From Pseudomonadota bacterium (GTDB lineage Bacteria > Desulfobacterota > Desulfovibrionia > Desulfovibrionales > Desulfovibrionaceae): 45,361 nucleotides of DNA. The stretch is from positions 1 through 45,361 of the forward strand of contig JAHIUW010000027.1 in NCBI GenBank assembly GCA_018816865.1, written 5' to 3'. The notes below the pieces were generated by a model. It was not told the origin of the DNA and did not search any database. It worked only from the letters and a program-made list of their open reading frames with translations. Made by a program: the position numbers and the translations under genes. The number at the start of each line of letters is the position of its first letter. The stretch's first letter is position 1. Below are positions 26,101-34,089 of this stretch, piece by piece.

Positions 26101-26215
26101 GGTCTACCCCAAGAACGGCGGCGATGCTGCGAACCTGTTGTCCCCGTCCGTCGGTGATCCCAACACCGGCATCCCCGAAACCAAGGCCTTCATGGTCAAC
26201 GTCAGAAAGGCGTAA
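23192..26215 (+). CDS. fdhA: Formate dehydrogenase catalytic subunit, selenocysteine-containing (FdhA)
   Basis: One gene of 1008 codons read through an in-frame TGA at 23762-23764 (codon 191). TGA follows HQARI and precedes HSATVA, exactly where FdhA enzymes have Sec then His. The Tat signal is CRRGFLKLSAAAG (4-16), so the enzyme is exported. The [4Fe-4S] ligands are C50, C53, C57 and C87. It carries bis-MGD with W or Mo and oxidises formate, or reduces CO2 in reverse. It is followed by the beta subunit only; no membrane gamma subunit is present, so it is a soluble periplasmic FdhAB. AAGGAG precedes the ATG. Neighbouring tupABC favours tungsten. Confidence 0.96.
23762..23803 (+). promoter_or_regulatory. 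Selenocysteine UGA codon with candidate SECIS hairpin
   Basis: Directly after the UGA, GCGGCTCT (23780-23787) can pair with AGAGTCGT (23791-23798), an 8-bp stem with two G-U pairs and a short GGC loop starting 15 bases past the UGA. Bacterial SECIS elements that bind SelB lie at this distance inside the coding sequence. The fold was found by eye; the Sec assignment rests mainly on protein conservation. Confidence 0.7.
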
Positions 26216-26227
26216 GGAGGAAATACC

Positions 26228-26959
26228 ATGGATAAGACCTTCTTTATCGACCTGACGCGTTGCACGGCCTGCCGGGGTTGCCAGGTGGCCTGCAAGCAAT
26301 GGCACGATCTGCCGGCAGAGGAAACACACAACTTCGGGTCCCATCAGAATCCCGCGGACCTGTCCTTCATCACTTACAAACTCGTGCGCTTCAGCGAGAC
26401 CGAAGTGGGTGGAAAGCTGAAATGGCTGTTCTTCCCCGAGCAGTGCAGGCACTGCATCATCGCTCCTTGCAAGGAAGTGGCCGACGGCTACAACGAGCAG
26501 GCCATCCTGCGCGACACGACCACCGGTGCGGTGTTGTTCACCGGATTGACCGGCACCCTGTCCGCTGACGAGAAACAGGAGGTGCGCGAAGCCTGTCCCT
26601 ACGACATCCCGCGTATCGATGCGGAATCGGGACTCATGTCCAAGTGCGACATGTGCATTGACCGCGTGCACAACGGCATGAAGCCCTCGTGCGTCACGAT
26701 CTGCCCCACGGGCGCCATGAACTTCGGTGACCGTGAGGAGATGTTGGCCCTGGCTGAAAAGCACCTGGCCAAGGTCAAAAAACGCTCACCCAGGGCCCAT
26801 CTGGTCGATGCCGATGACGTGAATGTCATCTACCTCGTCGAGGAAGACCCGAAACGCTATCACAAGTTCCTGGCTGCCGACGCAAGCCCGGCCATGCCCA
26901 CCATGGGCAGACGCCGCATGATGGCCAAGCTCCTCAGCCCTGTGAGAAACCTGACATAA
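26228..26959 (+). CDS. fdhB: Formate dehydrogenase iron-sulfur subunit (FdhB)
   Basis: A 243-residue electron-transfer subunit with four ferredoxin-type clusters. The first motif is CTACRGCQVAC (C12, C15, C18, C22). Others are CRHCIIAPC, the CPYDIPRI region with later CDMCIDRV, and CVTICPTGAM. It has no transmembrane C-terminal helix, unlike FdnH, so it stays soluble and is co-exported with FdhA. It delivers electrons to periplasmic c-type cytochromes. AAGGAGG lies 9 bases before the ATG, and only 12 bases separate it from fdhA. Confidence 0.95.
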   Translation: MDKTFFIDLTRCTACRGCQVACKQWHDLPAEETHNFGSHQNPADLSFITYKLVRFSETEVGGKLKWLFFPEQCRHCIIAPCKEVADGYNEQAILRDTTTGAVLFTGLTGTLSADEKQEVREACPYDIPRIDAESGLMSKCDMCIDRVHNGMKPSCVTICPTGAMNFGDREEMLALAEKHLAKVKKRSPRAHLVDADDVNVIYLVEEDPKRYHKFLAADASPAMPTMGRRRMMAKLLSPVRNLT

Positions 26960-26985
26960 ACACCTCCCATTAACTCCCAACTGAC

Positions 26986-27024
26986 GCCGCGGCCCGGACA
27001 ACTCCCCGGGCCGCGGCCTTTTTT
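26986..27024 (+). terminator. Strong Rho-independent terminator of fdhAB
   Basis: A 12-bp stem GCCGCGGCCCGG with CCGGGCCGCGGC and an 8-base loop, followed by CTTTTTTG. It lies 27 bases after the fdhB stop. Confidence 0.92.
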
Positions 27025-27134
27025 GTGTCTAGGAGCACAAGATAGCCGGTACTGTGTGAAGCCGCCCTCGGGCAGACAAAAGGGCTTGCATACTATGTTA
27101 GCAGGAGATAGAAGCACACCACGACGGCACACGC

Positions 27135-27174
27135 GTCAGCGGTGGCACTTGCCCCCCCTCGTGCCACCGCTGAC
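27135..27174. repeat. Perfect 14-bp inverted repeat
   Basis: GTCAGCGGTGGCAC (27135-27148) and GTGCCACCGCTGAC (27161-27174) enclose a C-rich 12-base loop. No T-run on either side. It is a very stable stem in RNA or a cruciform in DNA. Confidence 0.75.
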
Positions 27175-27212
27175 GACACCGTCTAGAAAGCTGCCTGCCA
27201 AGAAGGCACTCT

Positions 27213-27261
27213 CAGCAACAAGCGCCGCAACCGTTTTACACGGCTGCGGCGCTTGTTGCTG
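27213..27261. repeat. Perfect 17-bp inverted repeat
   Basis: CAGCAACAAGCGCCGCA (27213-27229) and its exact complement TGCGGCGCTTGTTGCTG (27245-27261) surround a centre that itself can pair (ACCGT with ACGG). No T-run follows on either strand, so it is not a classical terminator, though it could block transcription from both sides. Confidence 0.75.
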
Positions 27262-27345
27262 ACTCAAAATCACCCTGAGCTTGAAATGCAGCTGTTGCCC
27301 GCCTTCCCCACAGGAAGCGGACAACGCCGAAAGATCAGTCCAAGA

Positions 27346-28224
27346 CTAGAGATCGATGATGGTCACGTCGCCGGGAGTCAGGTCGTAGCCCAGGAAGATC
27401 CCGGCCACACGGGCGAAGCGCCCGGGGTCGTCGGTAGCCAGAAACTGCACCGATCCGGCCCCGTTGCGGGGATGGCGCAGTCCATCATCCTCAAGACACT
27501 CGACCACCTCCTGGGCCGTGGTGGCGGCGGAATCGATGATGGCCACCCCGGGCCCGGCCACATGGGCAATGGCCTTGGCCAGGACTGGAAAGTGGGTGCA
27601 GCCCAAGACGATCACATCAGGACGATTTTCAGGGAGTTCGGCAAAGAGCGGATCCAGATAACGAGCCGCGACACCCTCGACGATGGGTCCCTCGGTCCAG
27701 CCCTCCTCGGCCAGGGCAACGAACAACGGGCAGGCCAGAGAGGTGATGCGCATCTCGGGGCACAGCTCGCGAATGGCGTCCTGATAGGCCCCACCTCGCA
27801 CGGTGCCCTCGGTGGCCAGCACGGCAATACGCTTGGTTCGGGTCGCCAGGCATCCGGCGCTGGCACCTGGCCGCACCACACCCACCACGACCAAATCGGG
27901 ATAGGCCTCGTTCAAGGGAGGCAGGGCCACGCTGGAAGCCGTGTTGCAGGCAATCACCAACATCTTCACCCCACGCTCCACAAGCTCCTGCGTACATTGC
28001 AGGGCATAGCGCGCAATGGAGCGGGGACTCTTGGTGCCGTAAGGCAGACGGGCGGTATCGCCCAGATACAGAAAATCCTCGTTCGGCAGACGCTCACGCA
28101 GGGCCTTCAGGACGGTCAGGCCGCCGACACCGGAATCAAAAACGCCGATGGGGAGTGTGGTTCGGTCCATGGTCATGGGCAGGATGTAGCCCTCGGCTGG
28201 TTGGATGTCCAGAGGGTTCGACAC
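27346..28224 (-). CDS. murI: Glutamate racemase
   Basis: A 292-residue enzyme that converts L- to D-glutamate for peptidoglycan. PIGVFDSGVGGLTV carries the first catalytic Asp region, VIACNTAS the first catalytic Cys, and VLGCTHFP the second Cys. The C-terminal part is slightly longer than typical. The reading frame starts at a GTG that overlaps the stop of the upstream lipoprotein gene (TAGTG); an ATG at 28176 or 28170 is an alternative that would trim an unconserved N-terminus. It is the last gene of the minus-strand operon, an unusual housekeeping passenger behind signalling genes. Confidence 0.93.
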   Translation of the reverse strand: MSNPLDIQPAEGYILPMTMDRTTLPIGVFDSGVGGLTVLKALRERLPNEDFLYLGDTARLPYGTKSPRSIARYALQCTQELVERGVKMLVIACNTASSVALPPLNEAYPDLVVVGVVRPGASAGCLATRTKRIAVLATEGTVRGGAYQDAIRELCPEMRITSLACPLFVALAEEGWTEGPIVEGVAARYLDPLFAELPENRPDVIVLGCTHFPVLAKAIAHVAGPGVAIIDSAATTAQEVVECLEDDGLRHPRNGAGSVQFLATDDPGRFARVAGIFLGYDLTPGDVTIIDL

Positions 28225-28538
28225 TACCTGATCTGACGAAATTCCAGCTCCCCCACCCCAGGCAATTCCAGGCGTATCACGCCGCCCTCACTGATCCTGC
28301 CAGGCAGGACCCCGCCGCTCTTGGTGTGCAGCCAGACCTCGCCCTTCTTGACCTGCCAGGTCAGGGGCACGTCTTCCCCCTCGGTGGACCACACGCCCTT
28401 GCCATCGTCGCCTAAGGTCAGATGGACCGTGGCGGCCCCATTCTTGGCAGAGTAGGTGCCAGGGACATCCGGAACTTGGGAACAGCCCAGGGTCAGCAGC
28501 ACCACCAGCACCACAAGCCCATTACGAAACAAACTCAT
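28224..28538 (-). CDS. Small lipoprotein of unknown function
   Basis: A 104-residue protein with a lipoprotein signal (VVLLTLGC, lipobox Leu-x-Gly-Cys around residue 19). The mature part is a small beta-rich domain with PGTYSAKNGAATVHL and DVPLTWQVKKGEV, reminiscent of lipocalin-like or META-type folds seen in small bacterial lipoproteins; this is only a resemblance. I chose the ATG at 28538, which overlaps the upstream MauE-like stop (ATGA) and has GAGGAG upstream. It would be anchored in the periplasm beside its operon partners. Confidence 0.75.
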   Translation of the reverse strand: MSLFRNGLVVLVVLLTLGCSQVPDVPGTYSAKNGAATVHLTLGDDGKGVWSTEGEDVPLTWQVKKGEVWLHTKSGGVLPGRISEGGVIRLELPGVGELEFRQIR

Positions 28539-29011
28539 TGCGACAACTCCTCGATCTTCCATGAATAACGGTTCTCCAGATGGAAGACGCTGTCAAAGAA
28601 GAACACGTGCGCAGCCATGCTCAGCCACGTCAGATCACGCACCACGGTCTTCCATGAGACTTCATCCTCCAGACTGGTGAAACAGCCGCACCCGATGGGG
28701 ATATCGGCAATGAGCACATAGCCCAGCGCCAGGGTAAACATGACCAGCATGCCGCCGATGACCAGCACTGCAGACTTGCTGCGTACACCGATCACCAGCA
28801 GTAATCCGGTCACCAGTTCCACCCAGGGCATCAACACGGCAATGGTCTTCACCAGCCAGTAGGGAATCATCTGATAGCCGGCAATGACCTCCGCAAACTC
28901 AGCGGGATACTGGATCTTGTAGACACTGGCGTAGATGAACAGCCCGCCCAGATAGAGACGGAAAGCAAGGGCCAGATAGCGATGGGTCAACAATCGGCGC
29001 AGGTGGCTCAT
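28535..29011 (-). CDS. MauE/DoxX-like membrane protein
   Basis: A 158-residue protein with four hydrophobic helices (about 10-30, 50-75, 80-105 and 120-140). It has the glycine- and charge-containing first helix (LALAFRLYLGGLFIYASVYKI) and a CGCF motif on the loop after the third helix, both typical of the MauE/DoxX group. MauE works with the thioredoxin-like MauD in periplasmic disulfide or cofactor maturation of methylamine dehydrogenase, but no such enzyme is present here. It overlaps both neighbours by 4 bp. With the nearby CPxC thioredoxin it suggests a membrane thiol-redox pair. Confidence 0.8.
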   Translation of the reverse strand: MSHLRRLLTHRYLALAFRLYLGGLFIYASVYKIQYPAEFAEVIAGYQMIPYWLVKTIAVLMPWVELVTGLLLVIGVRSKSAVLVIGGMLVMFTLALGYVLIADIPIGCGCFTSLEDEVSWKTVVRDLTWLSMAAHVFFFDSVFHLENRYSWKIEELSQ

Positions 29012-30756
29012 TGCTTGCGCTCCACGGGATATCTGTGTTCCTCCCACTCATCGAGGCCGCCGGGAAGGACTTGGACGTTCTTGAACTCGCGCTTCTTGAA
29101 TAGCCAGGCCACGTCCTCATCGTAATGGCGGGATACTGTACGGCCATAGACCACCACGGGCGTCATCGGGTCCAACGTGCCAAAACGCATGGAAAACACA
29201 AAATCGAACAGGGCGCGGGGCACGTTCACCGCCCCCTTGATGTGAGCCTGGCGGTAAAACTCCGCAGGACGGGCATCCACGATCACGACCCCGGCCTGCA
29301 TCAATTCCTGCATCTCATTCGCCCCCACCTGCCCGACCGCTTCCCGGGTCCACGAGGCCGGAACCAGGTTCACCCCGTTGGGATTGGAGACGTTAAACAG
29401 CAACCCCACACACAGGGCCAACAGGAAGATGAACACGAAATCCGTACGCCGCACCTGGGCCGAACGGGATGTCTCGCGACGGATGATTTCCAGGATCTTC
29501 TCGCGCGCTTTTTCCACGTCGGACAATTCCAACTTGCACTGGCTGACCTCCTCCAGAAGGCGGTTCAGCTCCTCATTGCGCTGCACAAGGTCCTTGTTGA
29601 GGACGTTGATCTCCTCAAAAAACGTGGCGTTTTTCAGAAATACCAGAAAATTACCGGTCAGGGCCTTGAGTAGATCAAGTTCATCAGAGCTGAAACCCCG
29701 TTTGTCCTGGCGTTCGCCCAGGCCTTCGCCCAAGGCCAGCACCCCCTGGGTCTGCTCGTCCACAGCAAAGGTCACGACCACCTGCGGTTCAAAGGGGAAA
29801 CCCTTGCCCTCAAGGACCTGCCTCCCCGTCAGAACGCGCACACTCATGGGGATGGGCATGCGCACCCCCTCGGTCTGGAAGAATTTTTCCAGACCCTGGC
29901 GTATCCCTTGCTCCTCGCCTTCGCCGGGCAACACCCCGCGCATCACCAGATACGGAGATCTACCATGCAGATAAATGCAGGACAGCCTTGCCGAAAACGC
30001 CCCCATGGCCGTCAACAGAAAAGTATCCAGAATACCTCGGGTCTCCACGATGCCCGACAGCTCGTTGGTGGCCTCGTACAAGGTATTCAAATGAAACACC
30101 CGACGGTCCAGTTCGCGTCGGGCCTGAAGGGTCAACTCCAAGGCCTGCTCGTACTCGACATTTTTGGCGGACAGACTCAGGCTCAAATTGCGCACGGCCT
30201 CCTGGGCCAGGGCGCTCCTCAAACTGGCAAGGAGGATCCCCACCAGGCGCAACAGAAATTCCTCCGCTTCCGCCGTCGAGCCACTTTCGCCCAACCGCCT
30301 GCCCAAGCCGAGCAGCCCGGCCTGCTCACCGGGGCCGCGCCAGCGCACAAGGGTCTCCACTCCAGGCGGCAAAAACGACCAGGCCTCCAGGCCGGAGTTG
30401 ATGATCTCCACGCGGCCGGAGAAACTGGAACTTGACGGGCCGTACAGGGCCTCGGCCACGGTTTCGTCCCCTGAGGCCAGGGCCAAGGCCACCTCATCCG
30501 AAAGCCCTCGCTGCGAAAAACGCAGTGTTCCGCCCTCGGGGTCCATGCACAGCGCAAACCCCATGGGCACCCCCAGGGGCCCCATGGTCATCAGCAGAAA
30601 CGTATCCAGAATTCGGGTTGGATCTGAAAGCGTGGCCAACTCGCGCGCGGTATCGTACAGGGCCTTCAGATGAAAGAGCGTGTGTTCCTGTTTCGCAAGA
30701 GTGCTCTGGGCCTGTTCCAAGGCCCGGGAAGGATCGCTGGACGCAGAACTGACCAC
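29008..30756 (-). CDS. GAF-GAF-coiled coil-TM-rhodanese protein
   Basis: A 582-residue multi-domain protein. Two GAF-like domains occupy about 30-205 and 225-385, each introduced by a very similar coiled segment (HLKALYDTARELATL... and HLNTLYEATNELSGI...). A coiled coil (about 385-430) and one transmembrane helix (FVFIFLLALCVGLLF, about 440-455) follow, then a C-terminal rhodanese domain (about 475-575) that would face the periplasm. The rhodanese active-site loop reads VVVYGRTVSRH: Gly stands where the catalytic Cys is expected, so it cannot carry persulfide in the usual way. GTG start with AGGAG five bases upstream. It looks like a signal-transducing or scaffold protein joining a cytoplasmic sensor to a periplasmic sulfur-binding-type module. 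Confidence 0.75.
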   Translation of the reverse strand: MVSSASSDPSRALEQAQSTLAKQEHTLFHLKALYDTARELATLSDPTRILDTFLLMTMGPLGVPMGFALCMDPEGGTLRFSQRGLSDEVALALASGDETVAEALYGPSSSSFSGRVEIINSGLEAWSFLPPGVETLVRWRGPGEQAGLLGLGRRLGESGSTAEAEEFLLRLVGILLASLRSALAQEAVRNLSLSLSAKNVEYEQALELTLQARRELDRRVFHLNTLYEATNELSGIVETRGILDTFLLTAMGAFSARLSCIYLHGRSPYLVMRGVLPGEGEEQGIRQGLEKFFQTEGVRMPIPMSVRVLTGRQVLEGKGFPFEPQVVVTFAVDEQTQGVLALGEGLGERQDKRGFSSDELDLLKALTGNFLVFLKNATFFEEINVLNKDLVQRNEELNRLLEEVSQCKLELSDVEKAREKILEIIRRETSRSAQVRRTDFVFIFLLALCVGLLFNVSNPNGVNLVPASWTREAVGQVGANEMQELMQAGVVIVDARPAEFYRQAHIKGAVNVPRALFDFVFSMRFGTLDPMTPVVVYGRTVSRHYDEDVAWLFKKREFKNVQVLPGGLDEWEEHRYPVERKQ

Positions 30757-30764
30757 CAGGACTC

Positions 30765-31310
30765 CTAGAGGAAGGATTGAATGATCTTGTAGAACTCGTC
30801 AAAGTCCTGGATGCTGCCGAGATGGGTCCAGAGCACGGTCCCGTCCGGCTTGAGCAGCATGGTGTATGGCGTCTTGGGCTCACCTAGGACCTTGTGGACC
30901 GCATAGTCAGGATCACGGATAATGGGGTACGGCGCATCGTACTGTTCGCGGACGGAGTCGACCTCCATCTGGGTGGCTCCCCCGGCGACCGAGAAGATCT
31001 TCACCCGGGAGCCCAGCTTGGCCCGATCGATACGCTTGAAAAGACTGCGCACGTTGGGGGCCTGCTTGTGGCAGATGGGGCAGTAGACCCCTGAAAATTC
31101 GAGCATAATCAATTCGGCCTTGACGTCGCCCAAGCCAAACGAATCGCCACCCACCCCCAGGTAGGCCTGATCGCTTTGCAACGGAGGCATGGGGATGGCG
31201 AACGGGGGTAGCCTGGTTCCCGGGTCGGGCAGGTTCATGGCCCCTGCGCCGCCAGCCAGCAGCAACAGACTAAAAGCGAGGAAACAGCTCAGAAGAGTGC
31301 GGATCGACAT
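30765..31310 (-). CDS. Secreted thioredoxin/AhpC-like protein
   Basis: A 181-residue protein with a signal peptide (residues 1-24, ending GAGA) and a TlpA/AhpC-TSA-type thioredoxin fold. The active site is YCPIC (C77, C80), a CPxC type rather than the CGPC of the fdh-locus homologue. The conserved cis-proline region is EPKTPYTMLL. It is expected to act on thiols in the periplasm, possibly with the MauE-like membrane protein encoded two genes downstream. Its ATG lies one base after the REC-STAS stop, with a G-rich ribosome-binding site. Confidence 0.85.
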   Translation of the reverse strand: MSIRTLLSCFLAFSLLLLAGGAGAMNLPDPGTRLPPFAIPMPPLQSDQAYLGVGGDSFGLGDVKAELIMLEFSGVYCPICHKQAPNVRSLFKRIDRAKLGSRVKIFSVAGGATQMEVDSVREQYDAPYPIIRDPDYAVHKVLGEPKTPYTMLLKPDGTVLWTHLGSIQDFDEFYKIIQSFL

Positions 31311-31311
31311 G

Positions 31312-32028
31312 TTAGCCCCCCAGGGCCGTCATGGCCTGTTCTTCGGTGTCGTAGATGGCTGCAAATTTGGTGATGCCCACCATACCGAACACCTTGCGAA
31401 AGTTCTCGGAAAGCCCGGCGATGGCCACGGACGTCCCCCGGCGCTCGCTCTCGGACAAAAGCTGAATCAGCACCGCTATCCCAGCACCGTTGATGGATGA
31501 GCTTTCATCGAAATGCATGATAATCTTCCCGCCCCGGGCCACCTTGTCGTAGGCCGAGACCAGAAACGGCTCGGAGCGTGAGGTCACGTTGCCCCTGACC
31601 TCAACGATGGTCACGCCGTTTTCGCCTTCACGGACGCAGACCTCCTCCTCCTTGTCCTGGATGAGTTGCAGGCGCTCCTTGGCCCGCCTCAGCGCAGTGT
31701 CCAGATCGTTCTTCTGGATGGGCTTGTTGATGAAGTCCGTGGCATTCAGATTCAAAGCCTTGATGGCGATGTCCATATCTCCATGGCCGGTGATCACGAT
31801 GACCTCGGTCAACGGGTCGATCTCCTTGATGCGTTTCAAGACCTGCAAGCCATCCATGCCCGGCATCTTGATATCCGTCAGCACGATAGACGGTTTCTGG
31901 GCAATGAAGACCTCCAGCCCCTCCTCACCGCTCCCGGCGGTCAGGACCTCGAAGCCGTAAGCCCCAAGGAACAGCTTGAACATGGAAAGAGTGGGTTTCT
32001 CATCGTCGATGACAAGGATTTTGCTCAT
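31312..32028 (-). CDS. Response regulator with REC and STAS domains
   Basis: A 238-residue protein. Residues 1-120 are a receiver with acidic pocket DD (8-9), phospho-acceptor D52 (LTDIKMPG) and the conserved Lys (NKP, about 102). Residues 135-238 are a STAS/anti-sigma-factor-antagonist domain, with DESSSINGAGI at the place where SpoIIAA-type proteins are serine-phosphorylated. There is no DNA-binding domain. The output is thus likely protein-protein, such as partner switching, rather than transcription by itself. Ribosome-binding site AGAAGGA. It follows the histidine kinase gene by 15 bp and is its natural partner. Confidence 0.88.
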   Translation of the reverse strand: MSKILVIDDEKPTLSMFKLFLGAYGFEVLTAGSGEEGLEVFIAQKPSIVLTDIKMPGMDGLQVLKRIKEIDPLTEVIVITGHGDMDIAIKALNLNATDFINKPIQKNDLDTALRRAKERLQLIQDKEEEVCVREGENGVTIVEVRGNVTSRSEPFLVSAYDKVARGGKIIMHFDESSSINGAGIAVLIQLLSESERRGTSVAIAGLSENFRKVFGMVGITKFAAIYDTEEQAMTALGG

Positions 32029-32043
32029 CTTGATTCCTTCTTC

Positions 32044-34062
32044 TTAGGCCACGGGGGGAAACAACAGCTTGAATGTCGTGCCCGCGCCAATCTTTGATGT
32101 AACGGAGATTTCTCCCCTATAGTCTTTCACTATTCCATATGAAATCGCAAGTCCCAGCCCCATCCCTTTCCCGGTTTCCTTGGTGGTGAAGAAGGGTTCG
32201 AAAATCTTGTCGATCTGGGTCTGATCAATGCCCACTCCCGTGTCGCTCACGGAGATGACCACCCAGCCGTCTTCCACAAAGGTCTTGAGGGTGATCTGGC
32301 GCTCCCGGGGATCGCTGTCTTCGGGATTGGACCAGACGTTGATGGCATCCCGGGCATTGGAAACCAGATTGAAGAACACCTGCTGGAGACGATTGCCATG
32401 GGCCTGAACCAGGGGCAGATCCTGACCCAATTCCAGCTTGAGGGTGATGTTCTGCAGTTCCAACTGACGGCCGATGATCTTCTGAATGGCCCGCACCGGA
32501 TCGTTGATGTCCAGCTTTTCAGGGGTCAGGTCCGACATGCGTCCAAACTGGCGCAGGGTATTGATGATCTCGGTTGCCCGATCCACCTGCTCGCTCATTT
32601 GCCCGGTGATCTGCTTGAGCTGCTCCTCGGGGACTCCGCTTCCGCCTTCAACGACCATGGACAGATAATCGCTGCCCATCTTGATGGCGTTCAGGGGCTG
32701 ATTCAGCTCATGGGCGATGCCCGCGGACATCTCGCCCAAGGTCGTCATCTTGCTAGCCTGGATGAGCTGGGCGTCCTTTTCAATGGTATCGGTGATGTCC
32801 GTGGTGGCCACGATGATCGCCTCACGCCCGCCATAGCTGGTGGCCGAGGCATGCATATTCACGAAAAACGTCTGACCGTCGGCCTTGCGATGGATGGTTT
32901 TGGGGTAGTACACACTGCCGCCGTTATCAGCGGCGAGGGCCTCGAAGGACAACAAGGTGCCCATCTCGCCTTCGGCTTCCAACTCCAGAAACGACTTGCC
33001 GCGAAAATCGTGAAGCCCGTAGCCATAGACATCCGAGGCACGGGGGTTCACATCCAGGATACTCAGGCCAAATCGATCAACCACGAAGATGGGGTCCGGC
33101 CCGGCGTCGAACAGAGAGCGATACTTGGACTCGGATTCATTGAGCCTGTTCCGGTAGAGCTTGATGGAGCGAACCATGTAGGTGAACGAGTCGGCCAGTT
33201 GCAGCACCTCGTCGGCGATCTGCTTATGACGGACGACACACTCACGGCAATACGGGGGCTTTTTGGGCTTGGGAGCGCCCTCGGAGATCGGTCCCATGGT
33301 CCTGTCCACATGCCAACAAGGAAGATCGGAATTGTGATAGGCCGGACAACGCTCTCCGCTCTCCTGGTCCACCAGCAGATCTTCATACTGCTTGCCCAGG
33401 TCGAGCTTGAAGTTCAGGTTACCCTTGGAAATCTCGTCGGACATCTTGATCAGCTTCGTCACCGGCAGAGTGATATACCCGGCGATGCGGTGGCTGATCC
33501 AAAAGATGATCACAATGACCAGGGTGATGAACCCCAGAAAGGTGATGCGCAGCTTGGACACCAGGTTGTCGATGTGGCGCTGGTTCAGGCCCACGTGCAC
33601 CGTGGCGATGCGATAGATGCCCTCCAACACGGGCACGGCGATGTCCAGGGCCGTCTCGCCGCCCATCAGCACCGACCGCACGCTGGCGGCCTGGACATCC
33701 TCGGGCAGAAGGTTCATCCGCAGGATTTCCTTGGGGAACGGCCGGATGAACGTATGGGCCAGGACATCGATCTCCGGGCCCGCGACGTAGATGTAGGACA
33801 CCAGGTCGCGCCGCTCACCCAGCATGCTCACGTCGAAGATCAACGCAGTGAGGCTCGGATAGTCGCTGTCCAGGACATACCCACTGCCCCGGTCCGCCAC
33901 TGACTGGGCAATGGCCACGCCCCTATGCTCCAGCTCGCTGGTCAGGCTGGACAACAGAATCCAGCGTGCCAGCAAGGCGATGATCACGCTGATGACCATG
34001 AGCACCGCCAGGATGGAGAAGAAGATCTTGTTCTTCAGGCTGATATTTCTATATCGCTTCAT
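32044..34062 (-). CDS. Membrane sensor histidine kinase with Cys/His-rich insert
   Basis: A 672-residue kinase. TM1 (about 10-32), periplasmic sensor region (about 33-165), TM2 (about 168-188) and a HAMP linker come first. Then comes an unusual segment with CPAYHNSDLPCWH and YCREC, a possible metal, haem or redox site. A PAS domain, HisKA with phospho-acceptor His in GIAHELNQPLNAI, and HATPase motifs NLVSNARDAI, DTGVGID and GKGMGLGLAISYG follow. I chose the ATG at 34062; a GTG three codons earlier is possible. It follows a ligand-binding lipoprotein gene and precedes the response regulator, forming one signalling unit. Confidence 0.9.
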   Translation of the reverse strand: MKRYRNISLKNKIFFSILAVLMVISVIIALLARWILLSSLTSELEHRGVAIAQSVADRGSGYVLDSDYPSLTALIFDVSMLGERRDLVSYIYVAGPEIDVLAHTFIRPFPKEILRMNLLPEDVQAASVRSVLMGGETALDIAVPVLEGIYRIATVHVGLNQRHIDNLVSKLRITFLGFITLVIVIIFWISHRIAGYITLPVTKLIKMSDEISKGNLNFKLDLGKQYEDLLVDQESGERCPAYHNSDLPCWHVDRTMGPISEGAPKPKKPPYCRECVVRHKQIADEVLQLADSFTYMVRSIKLYRNRLNESESKYRSLFDAGPDPIFVVDRFGLSILDVNPRASDVYGYGLHDFRGKSFLELEAEGEMGTLLSFEALAADNGGSVYYPKTIHRKADGQTFFVNMHASATSYGGREAIIVATTDITDTIEKDAQLIQASKMTTLGEMSAGIAHELNQPLNAIKMGSDYLSMVVEGGSGVPEEQLKQITGQMSEQVDRATEIINTLRQFGRMSDLTPEKLDINDPVRAIQKIIGRQLELQNITLKLELGQDLPLVQAHGNRLQQVFFNLVSNARDAINVWSNPEDSDPRERQITLKTFVEDGWVVISVSDTGVGIDQTQIDKIFEPFFTTKETGKGMGLGLAISYGIVKDYRGEISVTSKIGAGTTFKLLFPPVA

Positions 34063-34089
34063 GTGGTCCACTGCCTGGCCAGAGCCGGG

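Larger units (their letters stand above)
27025..27345. other. Gap between fdhB terminator and murI with two long hairpins
   Basis: A 320-base stretch without a convincing gene. It carries two long inverted repeats (27135-27174 and 27213-27261), listed separately. A GC-poor segment with TTGCAT (27087-27092) could be part of a promoter. The small open frame from 27023 crosses both hairpins and is not supported. Confidence 0.45.

Noticed and set aside
24467-26764. Long 765-codon open frame antisense to fdhA and fdhB
   Set aside because: It is the opposite-strand shadow of GC-rich coding sequence. It has no domain I recognise, low-complexity Gly/Asp/Val content and no ribosome-binding site, while the sense strand encodes clearly conserved proteins.
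32398-33903. 501-codon open frame antisense to the histidine kinase
   Set aside because: Shadow frame rich in Asp, Gly, His and Gln from GC-rich codons; the minus strand encodes a complete kinase with all catalytic motifs.
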